From contig NZ_CP053845.1 in the NCBI RefSeq assembly GCF_013201975.1, forward strand, positions 1,240,001 to 1,304,000: a DNA stretch of 64,000 nt, read 5' to 3'. The stretch is from Campylobacter sp. CCUG 57310 (GTDB taxonomy: Bacteria; Campylobacterota; Campylobacteria; Campylobacterales; Campylobacteraceae). Shown piece after piece: positions 48,701 to 56,913 of this stretch (position 1 is its first letter; each line of letters begins with the position of its first letter). The translations under genes and the position numbers were made by a program. The notes under the pieces are model-generated. The model ran no database searches and was not told where the DNA came from. It was given only the letters and a program-made list of their open reading frames with translations.

Positions 48701-49622
48701 CGTGAGTGATTTTACAGATTTACAAGGAAAAGCCATAAACGATCCTTCAGACAGGACGGCTGCTGTTTTACAAAATATATTGTATTTCAATCAAGAAATC
48801 CAAGATCCTGACGATAGTAAAAAAATCATAAACAGTAAAGTAAAGACAACTATTGACAACAACGGAGCATATTTTGCCGATAAGAGATTTTTCTTAAACG
48901 GCACCGCACCTTATACAGTTAGATTTAACTTTGCTAGAGATATTAGATTTGCAAGAAATCCATTTAGAATCACTTCAAATAACTTTACTTTTAATAATAT
49001 TTCAGATACTGATTCGGTAGCTGGCGCACCTTATGCGGCTCCTTTAAACGTTACAAATGCTGATTTCTACTACGGAAGAGTCTATGCACCTGACTATGAA
49101 GGTCCTGCGACAGGATTTAATGCTAATGTATACTATGGTATATTTTGTAACGGATGCAATCCGGCTGCCGAACCAAACAGATATCCTTTGGTAAACGCAA
49201 CAAGCCAAACTCTACCACAAACAACAAGCTGGTTCATAAATACTGCTCATACAGCTATACAAGGAAGAGTAACCGCATATCAACCGACACTAAATACGAC
49301 AACGGTAACTCCTGACACAACAACACCTACTATAAAAAACGGAATTGAACAGATACGACTTTCAAGCACTGCTGCTCCTGCGGAAGATACTATAAGAATG
49401 AGTGTGCCGCAATGGTTACTATTTAATCCTGTTGATGTGACAGCCTTAACAAACAACTTTAATGTAAAATTTTATGGAAATGTCATCAGATGGGGAGGAA
49501 GATCTCTTAATAAAGACAAACAAGAAGTAGGCGTAGGAAAAATAGTAGGTGGAGGGCAAGGAGATATGTCTGACAGATTTGATAATATATCAGAAAAAAC
49601 AAACAAGAGGTTAAACTGGTAA
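45735..49622 (+). CDS. Large secreted DUF11-type surface protein, PilY1-like in position
   Basis: A 1295-residue exported protein. The signal peptide is residues 1-20 (IALIFLVIISSNAFA). Residues 75-450 resemble the N-terminal module of DUF11 adhesins, with IIFARLYWGGGF, DVTQLV, GGWALSIIYDFG, GVYVYDGLAILAP and INVSGFFTPASG. A DUF11-like domain follows at about 470-640 (SGDTLRVKLTILNRGNEDA, then FVGKGASSGDGGTLNKE). The C-terminal half is unrecognised, Asn/Thr-rich, with cysteines. It ends in TAATG with the first pseudopilin. Size and position match PilY1 in pilVWXY clusters but it lacks the PilY1 beta-propeller. It is probably a pilus-tip or surface adhesin. Confidence 0.75.
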   Translation: MKKIKIALIFLVIISSNAFAEWIYEDKNGLKHTIENVEGSKYKDINAEKTLTQRTTNSRKIYGDIETIGATILIPEENQPGGGGFHYIPDSTTQNGSSVVKDFKYIQEDGGVNSAKATFNFTNKYVSENIDADKIIFARLYWGGGFSKRWNYTDIDNMLYYYLEEIKDFNTVTFKTPDGKTHNLKAEGDQNIKWYGSYSERGMQFMYQASADVTQLVKDSIGKGKTFSAGNIKTTTKKPPSIGGFRDNGWSYGLYAPHYGGWALSIIYDFGPNEGTRAKLKPRGVYVYDGLAILAPIHLNKNQNSRTDTLPINVSGFFTPASGKVNSNLTVLSFGAKKEVGSENIKIKRESDKKFYAVTSAQNNPEGQQFNSTITRFDKHMDPNKVYNNQMDLDIFDLADHMSHKQTSTDIELTAQVIRGRHYTYGERANIGLVAFSTELYIPEVCYIEELYHRSKNKTEESDFKEVSKNASSRTEAKSGDTLRVKLTILNRGNEDALKVAIGSELNEKSIKHIPDTTFVKPNADAKDAFIVSESDKQGDNNANFFKKQDNKLKFFVGKGASSGDGGTLNKENKAFIQYDTTLEEKFEQNSYSAKFENKEIGLHFEGAINKCDNTNYHLIIIKKVLNKVVNKNFNNLGDSENTFTQLAGRSFDAKLINFNITEGKNLANFDLENNIVVDAVDNATDDVKCKTAPNIMQDKKIFTSKDLEGKSIIDVKNILINEAYQRVYFRISYVDKNNKVIQTSCSSDPFSVRPKELKFYNSKNGTTNFGNLVGGKGYTNIWLQAVNNNNQITKTYSTVVNPINFSRSSAAGAPNKTDCPDSNFAFQNQTTLEADFKDGKGELKRVWDGAGKIFAPEHGTNFVYPNVGHVLIEAKDKKWTITDQTEDCIVDNDTITENSEGKIGCDISARNDLNLLFVPNDISINNLQILNFNNGAMTYLSGDATGMEATANFNITARLADNANTTATLYTRGCYARNVTFTTSIVGDVSDFTDLQGKAINDPSDRTAAVLQNILYFNQEIQDPDDSKKIINSKVKTTIDNNGAYFADKRFFLNGTAPYTVRFNFARDIRFARNPFRITSNNFTFNNISDTDSVAGAPYAAPLNVTNADFYYGRVYAPDYEGPATGFNANVYYGIFCNGCNPAAEPNRYPLVNATSQTLPQTTSWFINTAHTAIQGRVTAYQPTLNTTTVTPDTTTPTIKNGIEQIRLSSTAAPAEDTIRMSVPQWLLFNPVDVTALTNNFNVKFYGNVIRWGGRSLNKDKQEVGVGKIVGGGQGDMSDRFDNISEKTNKRLNW

Positions 49623-50242
49623 TGCAAAGAGGATTTTCTTTAATAGAGCTTATCGTATCTATCGTAGTAGTAGGTATAACGCTTATGTCTATCCCCGTTT
49701 TACTATCTCAAACAGCAGCCAACAATAATGCAGCTATTATTCAAGAAAGCGTAATGGATGCCAAAACAAGAATGGCGCTTGTGCTAAAGGCGCCATGGGG
49801 TTGCTTTGGAAATAAAGCGGATTTTGATAAATTTGGAAATTTACGAACGCCTATTTTTAATCAAACAGGAAGTGATAGAAATTTTAATTTTTATGCCGCC
49901 AACGGTATTGTGTCTGATAGAAGAAGAAATATCAATAATGTAGCAGACTTACCTGGTAACTGCGCAGGCGGACAAAGACTAAACGACTTTGCAGGCAGTA
50001 TCATCGTAAATAGTGCCGCAGGATACAATAGAGATGCTATAGTAAATTCAACACTAAATACAACAATAAACCCCGATCCAAATACCAATATGAACGATAC
50101 TGCAAACCCGAACATGAAAGAAATAGTGATAACAACAACTACAAACAATACGCAAAGCGATGGTGCTAATCATACTATAATACTTAGAGCATATTCGGCA
50201 AATATAGGCGATAGCCCTACAATCGAAACAAGAGTATGGTAA
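49622..50242 (+). CDS. Prepilin-like protein 1 (PilV-like size)
   Basis: A 206-residue type IV prepilin-like protein. The leader is MQRG, cleaved before Phe5, and Glu9 is the conserved Glu5 of the mature form (GFSLIELIVSIVVVGI). The hydrophobic helix spans about residues 6-28. The globular part has two cysteines (CFG and NCAGG) that may pair. It overlaps the DUF11 gene by one base (TAATG) and the next pilin in the same way. It is probably a minor pseudopilin of a type II secretion, competence or pilus system. Confidence 0.85.
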   Translation: MQRGFSLIELIVSIVVVGITLMSIPVLLSQTAANNNAAIIQESVMDAKTRMALVLKAPWGCFGNKADFDKFGNLRTPIFNQTGSDRNFNFYAANGIVSDRRRNINNVADLPGNCAGGQRLNDFAGSIIVNSAAGYNRDAIVNSTLNTTINPDPNTNMNDTANPNMKEIVITTTTNNTQSDGANHTIILRAYSANIGDSPTIETRVW

Positions 50243-51192
50243 TGAAAAAAGCATTTACTTTATTAGAGCTTATAGTAGTTATTGTTATAGTGGGAATTTT
50301 ATCACTAATGGGAGTTGAAATTTCTCTTAATATATATAGAGGCTACCTTCAAAGTAGATCCATTAACACACTTGAAGCTCAAACAGAGCTTGTGCTAGAG
50401 CAAATTTCAAAAAGGCTTGCGGCACGCATAAAAAGCTCAACTATAGGAAGGCGAGATGCGGCTACTTTCGTATCTACGCAAGATCCAAATTTGAATAGTA
50501 CTTATCCAATACTAGAATGGGTAAGCTATAGCTACGAAACGTTTCAAAATAGCGGATGGAGTGGCTTTATCGATTTAAACCATGCAAATACAACCAGAAC
50601 CAATGCTGCAGGTGCAGGCACTATAGAGACCCCTTTTAGCAATCTAGCAAATGCTTCTACCGATATAGCTAATCTAACAAACAATCTAGCATCACTTAAT
50701 GCTGGCAATAATCAAGTTGGTATATTATTCAGAGGAACTCCAATAAATATAGCTACATCTTTTGGATATAATGGTGCAAATGCTAATTCAATAGGCATAG
50801 TTACAGGAAGAATCAATAATACAACGCTAAATATAGTCTACCCTGCAGGAAGTCAAATTTCAGAGCAATACTACCTACTTCATACTGCTTATGCGGTGGT
50901 ACCGACAAATGCTGCAGGCGGAATAATGCAGCCTGGAGCTGCCGAAAGTGATTTTACTCTTATGCTTCATTATAACTATAGACCGTGGATAGCAGGTGCT
51001 CAAAATCAGTTTAATGGAGTCAGTACAAGCAGGGCAGTTTTGGCAACAAATGTTACTAGATTTAATTTTTCTGAAGCAAACGGAATAATAATTCTAAAAC
51101 TTTGCATAAGAGATGGAAATAGATCTCTTGGAACAAGAAACGGCGTAAATGAAGCCGAAGCTACCGTATGCAAGACAAAGGCGATATATTAA
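50242..51192 (+). CDS. Prepilin-like protein 2 (PilW-like size)
   Basis: A 316-residue protein from the ATG at 50242 (an ATG two codons earlier would disrupt the TAATG junction). The leader is MKKA, with Ala rather than Gly before the cut, then FTLLELIVVIVIVGI with the conserved Glu. The globular domain is about 280 residues, rich in Asn, Ala and Thr. The length matches PilW or GspJ minor pilins. It is coupled to both neighbours by one-base overlaps. Confidence 0.85.
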   Translation: MKKAFTLLELIVVIVIVGILSLMGVEISLNIYRGYLQSRSINTLEAQTELVLEQISKRLAARIKSSTIGRRDAATFVSTQDPNLNSTYPILEWVSYSYETFQNSGWSGFIDLNHANTTRTNAAGAGTIETPFSNLANASTDIANLTNNLASLNAGNNQVGILFRGTPINIATSFGYNGANANSIGIVTGRINNTTLNIVYPAGSQISEQYYLLHTAYAVVPTNAAGGIMQPGAAESDFTLMLHYNYRPWIAGAQNQFNGVSTSRAVLATNVTRFNFSEANGIIILKLCIRDGNRSLGTRNGVNEAEATVCKTKAIY

Positions 51193-51668
51193 TGAAACAG
51201 ATGAGAAAAGGCTTTAGCTTAGTAACAGCTATATTTTTTATGGTTTTAGTTGCCACCATTGCAACCCTTGGGCTTAGTCTTTCAGTAACCACATCAAAGC
51301 ATACTACGGATATCTTTTTAAGAGAACAAGCTGAATTGTTAGCTCAAAGCGCAACCGAGCTAGCAGTAATGAATTTATTACAAACTACTTTTAGTGCAAC
51401 AAATTGCCCTACTGCAGCGGGTGGAGATAGGCGTATTTTCAAACCAAATCCTTTGAATTTTCCAGACAACGCTAATCCGCTATTCACCATCCAAGTTGAA
51501 GTAGTTGAAATTTTTGGTGTTATGAACGGTTGCGGCACTCCTATAACTCTAGACGGAGCAGGAAACAATCCCTCAACCGGCACAGTTATCTTAGATGTAA
51601 CGGTAACTTCAAATCCTAATTTTAACATTCCGGTTACTTTTCATAGACGCACTATCCAAAAGCTTTAA
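51192..51668 (+). CDS. Prepilin-like protein 3 lacking Glu5 (PilX/GspK-like)
   Basis: A 158-residue protein from the ATG at 51192. The leader is MKQMRKG, cut before Phe8, followed by FSLVTAIFFMVLVATIA. The residue at position 5 of the mature protein is Thr, not Glu. GspK- and PilX-type tip pseudopilins share this loss, so it may cap the pseudopilus. The remainder (about residues 40-158) holds two cysteines that could form a disulfide. It is the last gene of the four-gene set; the hpf promoter begins just after the stop. Confidence 0.82.
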   Translation: MKQMRKGFSLVTAIFFMVLVATIATLGLSLSVTTSKHTTDIFLREQAELLAQSATELAVMNLLQTTFSATNCPTAAGGDRRIFKPNPLNFPDNANPLFTIQVEVVEIFGVMNGCGTPITLDGAGNNPSTGTVILDVTVTSNPNFNIPVTFHRRTIQKL

Positions 51669-51670
51669 TA

Positions 51671-51702
51671 TGTTATAATAGACGCACATTAATGCAAAGG
51701 AG
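51671..51702 (+). promoter_or_regulatory. hpf promoter and ribosome binding site
   Basis: TGTTATAAT, a perfect extended -10, lies at 51671-51679. AAAGGAG follows at 51696-51702. The promoter starts three bases after the last pilin stop, so hpf is an independent transcript. Confidence 0.75.
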
Positions 51703-51707
51703 CTATG

Positions 51708-52238
51708 ATGAATACAAGCATCACAGGAAAACAATTTGAACTAACCGATCCGATCAAAAGCTACATCCAAAACGCTTTTGATTCGCTCAACAAATACAAT
51801 TTAGATATTATTTCGGGACGTTGCGTCGTTTCGGCTGATGAAAAAAACGGCAAAAAAGGTTTTAGCGTAGAATTTGCTATAAATTTGGCTAGAAAAGATA
51901 CTATAGTTATTCGCCAAAAAGACAAGGATTTATACGCAGCGGTTGATCTTGCGATAGATCGCGCCTCAAAGGTACTTCGCAGAGAGCATGATAAGAACGT
52001 AACCGTTAAAAACAAAGACGACGGCAAAGCTATAAGGGCAACCATAGCCGATGAGCCTAGCGACGAAGATATAGATGAGGTTATTCCTATGGAGCTTGAG
52101 CTATATAAGCCGCTTGAGATAGAAGAAGCGCTAGCAAAGCTTAAAGATAGCGATATGCAGTTTTACGTATTTAACGATATAGATGCCAAAATGAGAGTTT
52201 TATACAAACGCTCAGACGGCAAATTCGGACTTTATTAA
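51708..52238 (+). CDS. hpf: Ribosome hibernation promoting factor (long HPF)
   Basis: A 176-residue long-form HPF. The N-terminal beta-alpha domain (about 1-100, SITGKQFELTDPIKSYI) blocks the decoding centre and the C-terminal domain (about 120-176, ALAKLKDSDMQFYVFNDID) drives 100S dimer formation. I choose the ATG at 51708, five bases after AAAGGAG, over the ATG at 51705. It stores inactive ribosomes in stationary phase. Confidence 0.92.
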   Translation: MNTSITGKQFELTDPIKSYIQNAFDSLNKYNLDIISGRCVVSADEKNGKKGFSVEFAINLARKDTIVIRQKDKDLYAAVDLAIDRASKVLRREHDKNVTVKNKDDGKAIRATIADEPSDEDIDEVIPMELELYKPLEIEEALAKLKDSDMQFYVFNDIDAKMRVLYKRSDGKFGLY

Positions 52239-52244
52239 AATTTA

Positions 52245-52261
52245 GGGGCAGCCTTTGCCCC
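52245..52261 (+). terminator. hpf terminator hairpin
   Basis: GGGGCA (52245-52250) pairs with TGCCCC (52256-52261) around a five-base loop, just after the hpf stop. The following T-run is interrupted, so this is a moderate call. Confidence 0.6.
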
Positions 52262-52370
52262 ATCATTCTATTTACTTAAATTTACTTTTAATCTCTTAAA
52301 AACTGACATAAACCAAACTATCAGCTAACTTAAGCGACTTAAATTTTACCATCAAAATTTGAAGTTAATT

Positions 52371-52583
52371 TTATCTTCCTTGTTTTTTCCTGACTTGAGT
52401 TATGCTTTCGCCTCCAAGCCCGTAATTATCCATTTCGATTTCATCTATTATCACTACCGTTGAAGCCTTGTTTCTTCCTAAAATTTCAGCCACAAGCTCG
52501 GTTACTCCCGATATCAGTCTCTGCTTTTGCTCTGTGGTTACAGGCTCTTTTTCTTTTGTGATTTTGATATTTACAAACGGCAT
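52371..52583 (-). CDS. 4-Oxalocrotonate tautomerase-family protein
   Basis: A 70-residue tautomerase from the ATG at 52583, which has AGGAG six bases upstream; the longer reading to 52634 is unlikely. Pro1 after Met removal is the catalytic base (MPFVNIKIT). The remainder fits the 4-OT fold (EQKQRLISGVTELVAEIL and TVVIIDE). Physiological substrates in this genus are unknown; relatives catalyse keto-enol shifts. It is transcribed alone, 37 bases upstream of the recG stop on the opposite side. Confidence 0.87.
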   Translation of the reverse strand: MPFVNIKITKEKEPVTTEQKQRLISGVTELVAEILGRNKASTVVIIDEIEMDNYGLGGESITQVRKKQGR

Positions 52584-52671
52584 TTTCATCTCCTTATGGT
52601 TATAAATTTCATGCCAAAACCCATCTTGCGGCAAATAAACAAGTCAAATTTTAGCGCTTTAGACAACGTTC

Positions 52672-54489
52672 TTAAAATTTATTTATGCTAATTTTCTCTA
52701 AACGATTTTTTGCCGCAGCCGTTAAATTCTCTTCAAATTCATAGTATTCAAACGTCGCTCCATGCTGAAACACTCCGCCTAATATATCTCCGCTTTGACG
52801 ATTTTTAAGATCTATCTGCGCTATCTCAAATCCATCAAGCGTGGCACAAAATTCACGCAGTCTCTCAGGCGGATTTTTAAGCTTAGTAAAGAGAAAGCAA
52901 AAGCCCTCTCCACCCTGCCTACCCACTCTGCCTCGTAGCTGATGAAGCGTGGCAAGCCCTAGCCTTTCAGCCCCCACTACGACTATCGTACTAAGCCTAG
53001 GCAAAGAGATTCCCACTTCAACAACTGTAGTTGAGAGCAAGATATCTCCACTCTGTCTAAATTCACGCAAAATTTGCTCTTTTTGCCTATCTTTACCGTG
53101 GGTTATAAATACATTTTTAAAATTTTTAAGCCAAAAATCCTGCGCCTCGCTTAAGCTTTGATAGCTTGAACTTTCGCTTATTTCTACCAGAGGATACACG
53201 ATAACTACTTGCTTATTTTTTGCAATTTCTTGCCTGATGTGATTTAAAAGCCGTTCAAAATCCCCGCTTTGTAAAATTTGCGAATGTATAGTTTTTTTAA
53301 ACGGCATCTGCTTTAAAAAGCTAAATTCCACAAACGAGCTTTGTATCATACTAAGAGTACGCGGTATGGGTGTGGCTGAAAACTGAATCACATGAGCGTA
53401 GTTTTGCCCGTCGCGCACCAGCTGATTTATCTTCTCGCGCTGGTTTGAACCGAAGCGATGTTGCTCATCTATCATAACGACAGGCGATTTGACAAGCTCG
53501 TTATAAAGAAGCACATGCGTGCCTATTATCAAATTTACGCCTTCAAATTCAAGCTCTTTTTCACCGCTTTTTACAAGCTTGATATTCATAAATCGAGGCA
53601 ACAACCTCACCGCTTCATCGTAAATTTGCTCGGCAAGTATAGAAGTAGGCGCCATCACGATTGCAGCTTTAGGATATACGCTTAAAGCCGTAGCAAGGAT
53701 AACTATAGTCTTACCGCTTCCTACATCGCCCATGACAACTCGCCTTTTTGCCTTATCGCCGCTAAGATCAAGCCTGATATCGGCTATGGCGTTTTTTTGA
53801 TCATCGGTAAGCTTAAACGGCAAGGATGCTATCCAAGGGCTTATATCAAAAGTTTCTACTTTTTCGCTTGCAAAATCGGTTTTTTTAGCACTTAGCTTTC
53901 TTAGATAGTTATAAATCTCAACAAATTTTAAAATTTCAAGCCCGTGCGAGCCTTTGTCTAAATTTTCAAGCAAATGTGCGCTATTATGATCGCTCTTGTG
54001 CAGATCGCTTAAGAATTTGGCTTCACTCTCGTTAAGTCCTTCGGCAAGCAAATTTTCTATAGTTACATATCTGCTTGCAAGCTCTTTAAATCTATCGTCA
54101 CGCAAACTTAGTTTGTATTTTGGGATTATCTCGTTTATTTTTGTGATTATCTTTGGATTTGTTATCTGCCAAGAGCCAAAAGCAAAGGAGCATTTGCCGT
54201 TTATATAAATTTGCTTACCTGTTTTAAATGCTCCAAAATGCCAAGACTTGGCATTAAATATGATGATTTTAACGTTTTGCTCCCAGCTCTCACACCACGC
54301 CAAGATATGCAAGATCCCGCTTTGCCTATATGAGTTTTTTATCACCACTTCGATGCTCACGTTAGCGTCTTTTGGGCTTTGGGTTATAGTCGTGTCATCA
54401 AAGCTCTTTGGAATTTTAAGAGAAAGATCAAGTAGCGTAAATACGCCTATTTTGTTTAAAATTTCCTTGTCGCCGGGTTTAAATTTCAT
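52672..54489 (-). CDS. recG: ATP-dependent DNA helicase RecG
   Basis: A 605-residue RecG, shorter than the E. coli 693. The wedge/OB region is at about residues 50-150. Helicase motifs are VVMGDVGSGKTIVILA (Walker A), VVMIDEQHRFGSNQ, FSATPIPRTLSM and QLRGRVGRQGGEGF. It remodels stalled forks and Holliday junctions. I choose the ATG at 54489; a TTG at 54504 is in frame. The start overlaps the M16-like gene by 11 bases. Confidence 0.95.
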   Translation of the reverse strand: MKFKPGDKEILNKIGVFTLLDLSLKIPKSFDDTTITQSPKDANVSIEVVIKNSYRQSGILHILAWCESWEQNVKIIIFNAKSWHFGAFKTGKQIYINGKCSFAFGSWQITNPKIITKINEIIPKYKLSLRDDRFKELASRYVTIENLLAEGLNESEAKFLSDLHKSDHNSAHLLENLDKGSHGLEILKFVEIYNYLRKLSAKKTDFASEKVETFDISPWIASLPFKLTDDQKNAIADIRLDLSGDKAKRRVVMGDVGSGKTIVILATALSVYPKAAIVMAPTSILAEQIYDEAVRLLPRFMNIKLVKSGEKELEFEGVNLIIGTHVLLYNELVKSPVVMIDEQHRFGSNQREKINQLVRDGQNYAHVIQFSATPIPRTLSMIQSSFVEFSFLKQMPFKKTIHSQILQSGDFERLLNHIRQEIAKNKQVVIVYPLVEISESSSYQSLSEAQDFWLKNFKNVFITHGKDRQKEQILREFRQSGDILLSTTVVEVGISLPRLSTIVVVGAERLGLATLHQLRGRVGRQGGEGFCFLFTKLKNPPERLREFCATLDGFEIAQIDLKNRQSGDILGGVFQHGATFEYYEFEENLTAAAKNRLEKISINKF

Positions 54490-55705
54490 TATAAAGCACG
54501 GCAAAACTTAGCTTGGTTATCTCATCGTGAGAAGCTATAAATTCGTTAAGCTCGCTAAGTTTTAGCTTAGAAATTTTATCAAGCTCATCTTTAAACGAGC
54601 CGATCTTAAAGCCGTTATAAACCTCACCTTGAGCGATATTTAACCTGTTAAAAAGCGTCTCTTGGCGAAGCGGTTGAGAACCCAGCAAAAATCTCTTAGC
54701 CTGAGCTAATTCGCGTGCCGTAACGCCCTTTTTGACAAATTTATCAAATTCGTCCTTCACTACTGCTATAGCCTCGTCCTTACTCTCGTTTTTGGTTTGA
54801 AGATAACCTGAAATTTGAGAGTAGCTTAGCATAAATCCGCTTCTTGCGTAAGCTGAATACGCAAGTCCTCGTTTTACTCTAATTTCCTCCATAAGCCTAG
54901 CGCCAAAGCCGCTCTCACCTAGTATAAAACTAGCCACTTTAGCCTTAAATCTCTCATCTATACCCACCTCAAAAGGAGCGCCGAAGTATATATAAGCCTG
55001 TTGGCTTGGCTTAATGATAAACTTTTGACTCATCTTTTGGCTAGTTTGCAGCTTCTTTAGCTCTCGCGCCTTGCCGTCGCTTAAACCGCTTAAAATTTGC
55101 TCTAGTTTTAGCTCGTTAAGATCTACATCTCCGCCAAAAACAACCATCAAATTCGCCAAATCAAGATGAGAGCTGATAAATTCTTTAATCTCTTTAAGCG
55201 TGATTTTAGACACGCTCTCTTTAGTGCCTATCGACCCTCTTGCAAGTGAAGTGTTTGGATACAAAAGCTCGTTTAAAGCAGACCGCGCTACATAATCAAA
55301 GTCGCTTTCATTGCTTAAAATTTCGCCTATTACTAGCTTTTTTAGTTTATCAAGGATATCCTCGCTAAAATTTGGATCTTTTAAAAGCTCGGATAATTTT
55401 AAGCATGCAAACTCAAAATGCTCTTTTAAGCAGCTTAGATCGATATTTAGCGTTTCAAATCCTGTTTGTGCATGAAGCGATATGGCACGCATCTCAAGCT
55501 CTTTTGCAAAGGCATTTGAGCCTTTTTTAAGAGTGCCTTCGTTTAAAAGTCTTGCGCTTAAATTTGCAAGTCCCGCAAGCTTACCGTCCTCATAGCTTCC
55601 CGCCACTTTAAAAACAAGCTTTAAAGACACTACAGGCAAAGCCTTTGAGCTTTCAAAGACGACTGGAATTTGAGTGTTTTTAACTTTTAAATTTACAACT
55701 TTCAT
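54479..55705 (-). CDS. M16 (insulinase)-family protein without the zinc motif
   Basis: A 408-residue M16 homologue with two alpha/beta halves. The family zinc motif HxxEH would stand in GLAHxxEH; here it reads GLANLSARLLNEG, with Asn, Ala and Arg in the three key places, so it cannot be a zinc peptidase as written. The C-terminal half has the RVKRGLAYSAYA segment typical of the inactive subunit of M16B pairs. A catalytic partner may be encoded elsewhere. It is coupled to mqnC by a one-base overlap (TAATG). Confidence 0.85.
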   Translation of the reverse strand: MKVVNLKVKNTQIPVVFESSKALPVVSLKLVFKVAGSYEDGKLAGLANLSARLLNEGTLKKGSNAFAKELEMRAISLHAQTGFETLNIDLSCLKEHFEFACLKLSELLKDPNFSEDILDKLKKLVIGEILSNESDFDYVARSALNELLYPNTSLARGSIGTKESVSKITLKEIKEFISSHLDLANLMVVFGGDVDLNELKLEQILSGLSDGKARELKKLQTSQKMSQKFIIKPSQQAYIYFGAPFEVGIDERFKAKVASFILGESGFGARLMEEIRVKRGLAYSAYARSGFMLSYSQISGYLQTKNESKDEAIAVVKDEFDKFVKKGVTARELAQAKRFLLGSQPLRQETLFNRLNIAQGEVYNGFKIGSFKDELDKISKLKLSELNEFIASHDEITKLSFAVLYNEI

Positions 55706-56754
55706 TAGTAGAATTTCTCCAATATATCGTAATTTGTATTGCGTTTTGCAGGTTTTTCGCCCACATCGCGTATTAAATTTATCATCTCGTCCTGATTCAT
55801 TCTGTATGCTGCGCCTGCGGCTTTTACGACGTTTTCTTCCATCATGGTTGAGCCTAGATCGTTTGCACCAAAGAGCAGTGCAAGCTGCCCTATATAGCTT
55901 CCTTGCGTTACCCAGCTGCTTTGGATGTTTTTAAAATTATCCAAAAAGAGCCTTGAAACGGCAAGCAGTCGCAAGTAGCGGTTTGATGATTGTTTTTGTA
56001 TTTCCGGTCTCTCGGCGGCTAATTTGGTATTTAACCCTTGAAAACTCCATAATATAAACGCCCTAAAGCCTCCGGTAAGATCTTGCAAATCCCTAATATG
56101 CTGCCAATGCTCAACTATCTCGCGAGTCGTCTCAACCGTGCCAAACATCATAGTCGCAGTTGATTTTACGCCGATCTCATGAGCCTCTTTATGGACCCTT
56201 AGCCAAGTTTCGGTGTCGCATTTTTTAGGTGCTATGATATCTCTAACCCTATCGCTTAGCACCTCGGCACCGGCTCCCGGAATAGAATAAAGCCCTTTTG
56301 CCTTTAGACGAGCTAAAACTTCGCGAGTTGAAATTTTAGAAATTCTTGCGATGTAATCAATCTCAATCGCAGAAAAACCGTGAATAGTGATCTGCGGATA
56401 AGTTTTACTGATCCACTCGACTAAGTTTTCATACCAGTCGATCTTAAGTTTAGGATGAACGCCGCCTTGAAAGAGAATTTGCGTACCGCCTATGGCTATT
56501 AGCTCCTCTATCTTTTGCCCGATTTCTTCAAAGCTTAACACATAAGCATCTTCTTCTTTTGCATGGCGATAAAATGCGCAAAATTTGCAATCAACCCAGC
56601 AAACGTTGGTATAATTTATGTTTCTATCAACGATAAAAGTTGTGATTTTTTCAGGATGAAGCTCTCGCTTTTTGGCTAGCGCCATAGCTCCAAGCTCGTT
56701 AAGCTCGGCATTTTCTATCAAATTTATAGCTTCATCTACACTAAGTCTTGCCAA
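55705..56754 (-). CDS. mqnC: Cyclic dehypoxanthinyl futalosine synthase MqnC
   Basis: A 349-residue radical SAM enzyme of the futalosine menaquinone pathway. The cluster motif is C-x3-C-x2-C (VCWVDCKFCAFYR), followed by LFQGGVHPKL and GAGAEVLSDRVRD. It cyclises dehypoxanthine futalosine. I choose a TTG start at 56754 preceded by AAAGGA with five bases spacing; a TTG at 56772 gives six more residues. The product supports menaquinone-based respiration. Confidence 0.93.
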   Translation of the reverse strand: MARLSVDEAINLIENAELNELGAMALAKKRELHPEKITTFIVDRNINYTNVCWVDCKFCAFYRHAKEEDAYVLSFEEIGQKIEELIAIGGTQILFQGGVHPKLKIDWYENLVEWISKTYPQITIHGFSAIEIDYIARISKISTREVLARLKAKGLYSIPGAGAEVLSDRVRDIIAPKKCDTETWLRVHKEAHEIGVKSTATMMFGTVETTREIVEHWQHIRDLQDLTGGFRAFILWSFQGLNTKLAAERPEIQKQSSNRYLRLLAVSRLFLDNFKNIQSSWVTQGSYIGQLALLFGANDLGSTMMEENVVKAAGAAYRMNQDEMINLIRDVGEKPAKRNTNYDILEKFY

Positions 56755-56879
56755 AATTTTCCTTTGTTTCAATTTGCAAAAGTGTAGCTAAAAATGGTTT
56801 TAATTATAATAAAAAATGATTTATAAAGACAATTGTGAAATTTGAAATAAAAAATATTTTGTTAGAAGTTAAATTTGAT

Positions 56880-56905
56880 TACCCCGAGATATGTTTCTCG
56901 GGGTA
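56880..56905 (-). terminator. Terminator of the giant adhesin gene
   Basis: A perfect 10-bp GC-rich stem TACCCCGAGA/TCTCGGGGTA (56880-56889 and 56896-56905) with a six-base loop lies eight bases past the adhesin stop on the minus strand and runs into A/T-rich sequence. Confidence 0.82.
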
Positions 56906-56913
56906 AATTTAGA

